From Clostridia bacterium (GTDB lineage: Bacteria; Bacillota; Clostridia; Oscillospirales; Acutalibacteraceae), in contig JAKSQR010000040.1 in the NCBI GenBank assembly GCA_024404065.1, positions 1-10,743 of the forward strand: a stretch of 10,743 bases of DNA, read 5' to 3'. The notes under the pieces were generated by a model. It was given only the letters and a program-made list of their open reading frames with translations. It searched no databases and was not told where the DNA came from. Shown here piece after piece: positions 6,857 to 10,743 of this stretch (positions within the stretch are counted from its first letter, which is position 1; each line of letters opens with the position of its first letter). The translations under genes were made by a program, and so were the position numbers.

Positions 6857-8663
6857 TATCATCAAGCTTAAGTACAGCCATAAATGCTTCCTGAGGCACT
6901 TCAACAGTACCAAAGTGACGCATTCTCTTTTTACCTTCCTTCTGCTTTTCAAGCAGCTTCTTTTTACGGGTAATATCACCGCCGTAGCACTTTGCAAGAA
7001 CATCCTTACGCATAGCTTTAACGGTTTCACGGGCAATAATTTTACCGCCAATACCAATCTGAATAGGAATTTCAAACATCTGACGGGGAATATTATCCTT
7101 TAATCTTTCGGCAATCTTTCTTGCTTTGCTGTATGCTTTATCAGAGTGAATAATAAATGAAAGAGCATCTACTATATCACCATTAAGCAGTACATCAAGC
7201 TTAACAAGCTTAGATGCCCTGTAATCTGAGATTTCGTAGTCAAATGAAGCATAACCTCTTGTGCGTGATTTAAGTGAATCAAAGAAGTCATAAATAATTT
7301 CATTAAGAGGAAGCTCATAATGAATGTCAACTCTGTCAGGTGTAATGTAATCCATGTTTACAAATACACCACGTCTGTCCTGACAAAGGTCCATAATAGT
7401 GCCTACATAGTCAGCAGGAGCGTAGATGTGCGCATCAGTAAAAGGCTCTTCGCAGGATGCAATAAGACCAGGATCAGGGTAATGAGTGGGGTTATCAATT
7501 TCTATCTGACTGCCGTCAGTAAGGTTGATTTTATATACAACGCTTGGAATTGTAGTTACAAGGTCAAGGTCGTATTCTCTTTCAAGTCTTTCCTGTATAA
7601 TTTCAAGGTGAAGAAGACCAAGGAAACCACAACGGAAACCAAAGCCAAGAGCACCAGATGTTTCAGGCTCAAAGCTGAGAGCAGCATCATTAAGCTGTAA
7701 CTTTTCAAGAGCATCACGAAGTGCCTCATAATCAGCACCATCAGCAGGGTAAACACCGCAGAAAACCATGGGGTTAACCTTGCGGTAACCGGGGAGAGGC
7801 TCTGCAGCAGGATTCTCAACAGTTGTAACTGTATCACCAACACGGGCATCACTTACTGTCTTGATAGAGGCAGTAATATAGCCAACCTCACCTGCGGTAA
7901 GCTCTTTGCAGGGCTCAGGCTCCTGTGCCCTCATATAGCCTGTCTCAACAACTGTAAACTCTGCACCTGTTGCCATCATTCTGAGGGTGTCACCGGGCTT
8001 TATTTTGCCTTCTTTAATTCTTACATAAACAATAACACCCTTGTAGCTGTCATAAACAGAGTCAAAAATAAGTGCTCTGCAAGGCTTGTCATCCTCAGCT
8101 ACGGGTGGGGGAATAAGCTTTACTATCTGCTCAAGTACTTCCTCTACGTTTTCACCTGTTTTAGCGGAAACACGTGGTGCTTCTGAGCAATCTAAACCAA
8201 TTACATCCTCTACCTCTTTTGAAACTCTTTCAGGGTCAGCAGAGGGTAAATCTATCTTATTGATTACAGGTACAATCTCAAGGTCGTGGTCAAGGGCAAG
8301 GTATGTATTTGCAAGGGTCTGTGCCTCAACACCTTGAGTGGCGTCAACTATAAGAATTGCACCCTCACAAGCTGCAAGAGAGCGGGAAACCTCATAGTTA
8401 AAGTCAACGTGACCCGGTGTGTCAATTAAGTTAAGATAATACTCCTGACCATCCTCTGCAACATAGTTGAGCTTAACAGCGTGTGCCTTGATTGTAATGC
8501 CTCTTTCTCTTTCAAGGTCCATTTTATCAAGGAGCTGAGCGGTCATATCTCTTAATGCAACAGATTTTGTTTTTTCAAGGAGTCTGTCTGCAAGTGTGGA
8601 TTTACCATGGTCAATATGAGCAATTATGCAAAAATTGCGTATGTTTTCTTTGGAAACTGACAA
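6849..8663 (-). CDS. lepA: Elongation factor 4 (LepA), ribosome-associated GTPase
   Basis: Translational GTPase of 604 residues that acts on ribosomes (EF4, back-translocation or initiation quality roles). The G motifs are G1 AHIDHGKST (15-23), G2 region ERERGITIK (51-59), G3 DTPGH (81-85), G4 NKID (135-138) and G5 SAK (166-168). The LepA-specific C-terminal region is present, with GGDITRKKKLLEKQKEGKKR and the ending FMAVLKLDDND. The start is a TTG at 8663. GAGGT (8671-8675) lies 7 nt upstream, and the protein then begins (M)SVSKENIRNF, matching the normal LepA N-terminus. Upstream ATG codons in frame would add a Cys/Ile-rich extension of up to 27 residues that overlaps the promoter. hemW overlaps its stop. 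Confidence 0.96.
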   Translation of the reverse strand: MSVSKENIRNFCIIAHIDHGKSTLADRLLEKTKSVALRDMTAQLLDKMDLERERGITIKAHAVKLNYVAEDGQEYYLNLIDTPGHVDFNYEVSRSLAACEGAILIVDATQGVEAQTLANTYLALDHDLEIVPVINKIDLPSADPERVSKEVEDVIGLDCSEAPRVSAKTGENVEEVLEQIVKLIPPPVAEDDKPCRALIFDSVYDSYKGVIVYVRIKEGKIKPGDTLRMMATGAEFTVVETGYMRAQEPEPCKELTAGEVGYITASIKTVSDARVGDTVTTVENPAAEPLPGYRKVNPMVFCGVYPADGADYEALRDALEKLQLNDAALSFEPETSGALGFGFRCGFLGLLHLEIIQERLEREYDLDLVTTIPSVVYKINLTDGSQIEIDNPTHYPDPGLIASCEEPFTDAHIYAPADYVGTIMDLCQDRRGVFVNMDYITPDRVDIHYELPLNEIIYDFFDSLKSRTRGYASFDYEISDYRASKLVKLDVLLNGDIVDALSFIIHSDKAYSKARKIAERLKDNIPRQMFEIPIQIGIGGKIIARETVKAMRKDVLAKCYGGDITRKKKLLEKQKEGKKRMRHFGTVEVPQEAFMAVLKLDDND

Positions 8664-8670
8664 TTTGATT

Positions 8671-8675
8671 ACCTC
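8671..8675 (-). promoter_or_regulatory. Ribosome binding site selecting the TTG start of lepA
   Basis: GAGGT within TGTGAGGT, 7 nt before TTG 8663. No comparable site precedes the in-frame ATG codons further upstream, so this site decides the start. Confidence 0.8.
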
Positions 8676-8701
8676 ACAAGTGAAATTAAAAATACACATA
8701 C

Positions 8702-8730
8702 AATATATCATAATATTATAAATATTACAA
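8702..8730 (-). promoter_or_regulatory. Probable promoter for lepA-hemW
   Basis: On the minus strand: -35 TTGTAA (8725-8730), 17-nt spacer, -10 TATATT (8702-8707). Predicted start near 8695 gives a leader of about 30 nt. The sequence is very AT-rich, so other registers are possible. Confidence 0.5.
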
Positions 8731-8735
8731 GAATA

Positions 8736-8765
8736 TTGACACATATATTTGCGAAGTGTTATAGT
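8736..8765 (+). promoter_or_regulatory. Probable extended -10 promoter for the DUF218/Pr6Pr pair
   Basis: A perfect -35 TTGACA (8736-8741), 18-nt spacer and -10 TATAGT (8760-8765) preceded by TG one base upstream (8757-8758), an extended -10. The predicted start near 8772 leaves only about 10 nt before ATG 8782. It lies back-to-back with the lepA promoter; the two -35 elements are 5 nt apart. Confidence 0.6.
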
Positions 8766-8781
8766 TCATCTGGGTGATATT

Positions 8782-9396
8782 ATGAATAAATTTGTTAAAG
8801 GCTCCCTTATTACATTGGCAGGCATTGCAGGTACAGTAGGTGTGAGTGCAGCTGCCTATATGCCGTTTGTGATAAATGAGGCAAATAAACTATATAGTGA
8901 TAATTGCGATTATCTGCTTATATTAGGCGGTAATATTATCGGTGCAGATACCCCTTCATCTCAGCTTGTAGAGCGTATGAAAAGGGCTGCAGATTACTTA
9001 AATAATCATCCATACACAGTGGCTATTCCGTGTGGTGGCTGCTTCCGTAAGGGTCAGCAAAAGAGTGAAGCAGAAATTATAGCTGAATTTCTTATGGCTG
9101 AGGGTGTGGAAGAAGAGAGAATTATACTTGAGGACCAATCAACAACTACCTTTGAAAACTTTATAAACGCAAAGGTGCTTATTGACGAAGACTGGACAGG
9201 GGAGAAGGAGCCTGTTATTGCTTTCCTTTCAAGCTCATATCATATTTTCAGAGCTGACAAAATAGCAAAAATGTGTGGCTATGATAAGATAGGCAAGGTA
9301 TCCGCAAAAACTCCTGGCAATGCAGCAAAAAGATATGTGAGAGAGTATTTTGTTGCCTATGAGCTATTACTTAAAAAGGTGGGGCTGAAAAAATGA
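8782..9396 (+). CDS. YdcF/SanA-like DUF218 domain protein, membrane-anchored
   Basis: Protein of 204 residues with one N-terminal membrane segment (about 7-30) followed by a DUF218 domain. Visible domain motifs are YLLILGG (44-50), SSQLVERMKRAADYL (59-73), a conserved SEAEIIAEFLMAEGV (95-109), ERIILEDQSTTTFENF (112-127), and SSSYHIFRA (150-158). The end is REYFVAYELLLKK (187-199). DUF218 proteins such as SanA and YdcF affect envelope permeability or bind nucleotide-like cofactors, but their reaction is not settled, and I assign none here. I start at ATG 8782, preceded by GGTGA (8773-8777). An upstream in-frame TTG at 8749 lies inside the promoter and is rejected. The Pr6Pr-like gene overlaps by 4 nt, implying coupled translation and perhaps a shared envelope role. 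Confidence 0.85.
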   Translation: MNKFVKGSLITLAGIAGTVGVSAAAYMPFVINEANKLYSDNCDYLLILGGNIIGADTPSSQLVERMKRAADYLNNHPYTVAIPCGGCFRKGQQKSEAEIIAEFLMAEGVEEERIILEDQSTTTFENFINAKVLIDEDWTGEKEPVIAFLSSSYHIFRADKIAKMCGYDKIGKVSAKTPGNAAKRYVREYFVAYELLLKKVGLKK

Positions 9397-10154
9397 AGAA
9401 AAATAAAATAGCAGAGTGTAAGCCTTTAGGTGCTTTCCTGCTTATAATTGCAATATTTGGCACACTTGTAATATTTCACCGCTGTGGATATTATAATTTC
9501 ACTCCTACTGAATTTGTACCTGACGATTACGGCAGATTTAATTTCTTTTCATATTTTACAGTGCAGAGCAATATTTTTATTGCCATTTATCTTTACTTTA
9601 TTTCTCTTGCTATGCTTGGCGTTAAGAGGGCAGAGAAGGTTGCTTTTAATCCTGTTGTAGGTGTATTTGCTACTACCTATATTTTTGTAACAGGTATGGT
9701 ATATTGCGGTGGTATTCCCATAGGCCTTACTCCTCCGTTTGAATGGACTGACCCTGCAACTTCTATGACATCCTTTATTCAGGTTTTTCATCACATGATT
9801 ATCCCGCCACTTATGATAATTCTGTGGTTTTTCCCTTACACAAACGAAAAAATCAGCGCAAAAGTTTTACCCTATGCAGGAATTTATCCACTTGCTTATT
9901 CAATTTTTTCTATTGTCAGGGGCAAATATGTTCCCTGTGGTAAACTTTATGGCTCACACTTTTACGCTTATCCATTCTATGAGCCAAGGTTTGATTATGA
10001 TTTATTTTTCAAAAGCAAGCCTGAAGCATATACTGAGCTTAAAGGATATTTATGTATGATACCTATGCTTATTGCAGGTATTGCTTTATTTATTGGTATA
10101 GCGGCAATTTTCAGACTTATCCACAATAAAAGAATTGATAAAATGTACAAATAA
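9393..10154 (+). CDS. Pr6Pr-like six-helix membrane protein of unknown function
   Basis: Hydrophobic protein of 253 residues with about six membrane segments: 13-28, 53-76, 89-108, 132-148, 157-175 and 219-242. The pattern FFSYFTVQSN (51-60), a helix containing HHMIIPPL (133-140), GIYPLAYSIFSIVRGK (163-178) and a YPFYEP segment (193-198) resembles the Pr6Pr (PF FAR-17a/AIG1-like) family of bacterial membrane proteins. I recognise the family by pattern only, and no function is established. His133-His134 and the Arg/Tyr-rich loop after helix 5 are candidate functional residues. ATG 9393 overlaps the preceding stop as ATGA, with GGTGGGG about 8 nt upstream. No terminator of its own is seen; the small-RNA terminator downstream may serve. 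Confidence 0.75.
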   Translation: MKKNKIAECKPLGAFLLIIAIFGTLVIFHRCGYYNFTPTEFVPDDYGRFNFFSYFTVQSNIFIAIYLYFISLAMLGVKRAEKVAFNPVVGVFATTYIFVTGMVYCGGIPIGLTPPFEWTDPATSMTSFIQVFHHMIIPPLMIILWFFPYTNEKISAKVLPYAGIYPLAYSIFSIVRGKYVPCGKLYGSHFYAYPFYEPRFDYDLFFKSKPEAYTELKGYLCMIPMLIAGIALFIGIAAIFRLIHNKRIDKMYK

Positions 10155-10160
10155 GTATAA

Positions 10161-10189
10161 TTGACAAATAAATATTGGTATGGTAGAAT
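10161..10189 (+). promoter_or_regulatory. Strong extended -10 promoter of the small RNA
   Basis: Consensus -35 TTGACA (10161-10166), spacer of exactly 17 nt, -10 TAGAAT (10184-10189) preceded by TG one base upstream (10181-10182). It begins 7 nt after the Pr6Pr-like stop. Predicted transcription start is at about 10195-10197. This is the best promoter match in the window. Confidence 0.8.
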
Positions 10190-10195
10190 TACTCA

Positions 10196-10300
10196 CAGTA
10201 GGCGCGTCAGGCCTCCCGAAGTGTTTTAACACTTTCGCCAACGAACCTACTAAGGAGCAATCTGCCTTTGCCCAGGGCGGACTGCTCCGGTTCGTTTTTT
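10196..10300 (+). ncRNA. Candidate independent small structured RNA, about 105 nt, family unknown
   Basis: A GC-rich island between a near-consensus promoter and a T-run hairpin, with no gene downstream on the same strand, so it is not a leader of anything visible. Its parts are as follows. AGTAGG (10197-10202) can pair with CCTACT (10246-10251). A hairpin CGAAGTG/CACTTTCG (10217-10223 with 10230-10237, one bulged T) has loop TTTTAA. A C-rich segment CCTCCC (10212-10217) lies just before it. A long 3' hairpin spans 10240-10296. The first pairing crosses the last one, implying either a pseudoknot or two alternative folds. I do not recognise it as 6S, SRP, tmRNA, RNase P or any riboswitch class I know. 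Transcription is inferred, not shown. Confidence 0.6.
10240..10300 (+). terminator. Three-tier hairpin with T-run ending the small RNA
   Basis: AACGAACC (10240-10247) pairs with GGTTCGTT (10289-10296). GGAGCA (10254-10259) pairs with TGCTCC (10283-10288), and TCTGCC (10261-10266) with GGCGGA (10276-10281, one G-T pair). A 6-nt bulge TACTAA (10248-10253) interrupts the 5' side. The run TTTTTT (10295-10300) follows. It can also terminate read-through from the DUF218/Pr6Pr unit. The long apical part suggests a functional RNA element as well as a terminator. Confidence 0.75.
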
Positions 10301-10313
10301 ATAGCATAAAATT

Positions 10314-10347
10314 ACTCCTCTGCATTTTGTTTTGCAGAGGAGTTTTT
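10314..10347. terminator. Bidirectional terminator between small RNA and CBM gene
   Basis: A perfect 11-bp inverted repeat (ACTCCTCTGCA at 10314-10324 with its complement at 10333-10343) with an 8-nt loop. On the plus strand it is followed by TTTTT (10343-10347), and on the minus strand by AATTTT. It lies about 9 nt after the stop of the minus-strand gene, so its main role is probably ending that transcript. Confidence 0.85.
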
Positions 10348-10351
10348 GAGT

Positions 10352-10743
10352 TTATTTAACAGCAGGGTTTACAACAATTTCAGCTATATCAGGTGATGTA
10401 GCAATTCTGTTATCAAACTTAACTGAGCCGTTATTGTACAGTACAATTTCATTTAAGCCTTCTTTTAATTCCACGTAAGCTACCGCAGTATTGAAGTTAT
10501 AATTACTGTTTGTATTTACACACCATAATGTGTATTCTTTTCCGTTTGCACTTATTGTTATATATTCTTCAATCAGGTCAACATTATAGTCGTGATATCC
10601 ACCTTCTTCGTTGTTTGAATAGGTGAATTTTATTGCATAAATTCCGCCTTTTTCAGCATTTACATTAAATGTAGCTTTACCACCGTTGCTGTTTATACCT
10701 GTAAGGCAATTTTTGCCGCCAATGCTCTTAATTTCTGCGCCAT
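10352..10743 (-). CDS. C-terminal CBM6/CBM35-like domain of a truncated, probably secreted carbohydrate-active protein
   Basis: Open from the right window edge to TAA at 10352-10354; 129 residues are readable and the start lies outside. The visible part is a single beta-rich domain beginning GAEIKSIGGKNCLTG. It continues through KATFNVNAEKGGIYAIKFTY and ANGKEYTLWCVNT to VELKEGLNEIVLYNNG and ends AEIVVNPAVK. The order (substrate-loop start, G-G-Y-x-I-x-F-x-Y strand, NGKEY, LKEGLNEIVL) resembles galactose-binding-like carbohydrate-binding modules of the CBM6/CBM35 type. These modules usually sit at the end of secreted glycoside hydrolases, such as alpha-galactosidases of gut Firmicutes. The catalytic part, signal peptide and any anchor cannot be seen, so the enzyme class is unknown. 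A bidirectional terminator follows directly. Confidence 0.6.
   Translation of the reverse strand, partial: GAEIKSIGGKNCLTGINSNGGKATFNVNAEKGGIYAIKFTYSNNEEGGYHDYNVDLIEEYITISANGKEYTLWCVNTNSNYNFNTAVAYVELKEGLNEIVLYNNGSVKFDNRIATSPDIAEIVVNPAVK

Noticed and set aside
6857..7075. A 73-residue N-terminal extension of HemW.
   Set aside because: It overlaps lepA in another frame, lacks radical-SAM similarity, and the normal HemW start is at 6856.
7320..7700. A 126-codon plus-strand frame opposite lepA.
   Set aside because: It is antisense to a strongly conserved gene, has no ribosome site and no recognisable domain; the same applies to other opposite-strand frames in the window.
10201..10290. Similarity of the small RNA to the SRP (4.5S) RNA tip, from the fragment GTCAGGCCTCCCGAAG.
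   Set aside because: The paired GGAAG/AGCAG symmetrical loops of SRP helix 8 are absent and the pairings found here form a different fold.
10180..10359. A 59-codon plus-strand open frame covering the small RNA and the next hairpin.
   Set aside because: Its ATG lies between the -35 and -10 elements of a strong promoter, it has no ribosome site, and it runs through two terminator hairpins. Its openness seems incidental. If protein homologues with conserved coding were found this should be reconsidered.

Overview
The window looks like chromosomal DNA from a low-GC Gram-positive gut Clostridia (Ruminococcaceae/Oscillospiraceae-like). Supporting signs are the AT-rich third positions, strong AGGAGG-type ribosome sites, lipoprotein and Xpt sequences of Firmicutes type, and a carbohydrate-binding tail at the right edge. 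This placement is an inference from protein style. No mobile element, CRISPR array, tRNA or rRNA is visible, and most of the region is ordinary housekeeping and transport DNA.

Left and centre, minus strand (transcribed right to left): lepA (8663-6849) and hemW (6856-5753) overlap by 8 nt. A near-consensus promoter (5689-5717) then drives xpt, xanthine phosphoribosyltransferase. xpt is followed at short distance by a BMP-family ABC importer: lipoprotein (5042-3825), double ATPase (3689-2151), and two permeases (2158-977 and 974 to beyond the left edge). The order lipoprotein-ATPase-permease-permease matches the B. subtilis NupNOPQ guanosine importer. With xpt at the head, the unit reads as purine nucleoside or base uptake followed by salvage to the nucleotide. 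A rho-independent terminator between lipoprotein and ATPase genes probably reduces ATPase/permease expression relative to the binding protein. The purine riboswitch familiar upstream of xpt in Bacillus is absent.

Right, plus strand: a divergent intergenic region (8664-8781) carries back-to-back promoters for lepA and for a two-gene unit. That unit encodes a DUF218/YdcF-like protein with one N-terminal membrane segment and a six-helix Pr6Pr-like membrane protein, overlapping by ATGA. Immediately after it lies the most unusual part of the window: a strong extended -10 promoter (10161-10189), a GC-rich structured stretch of about 105 nt, and a terminator-type hairpin with a T-run (10240-10300). 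No gene follows it on the same strand. I read this as an independent small RNA that I cannot assign to a known family.

At the right edge, on the minus strand, is the C-terminal 129 residues of a larger protein ending in a CBM6/CBM35-like beta-sandwich, probably a secreted carbohydrate-active enzyme. A perfect 11-bp inverted repeat (10314-10343) separates it from the small RNA and can terminate transcription from both sides.
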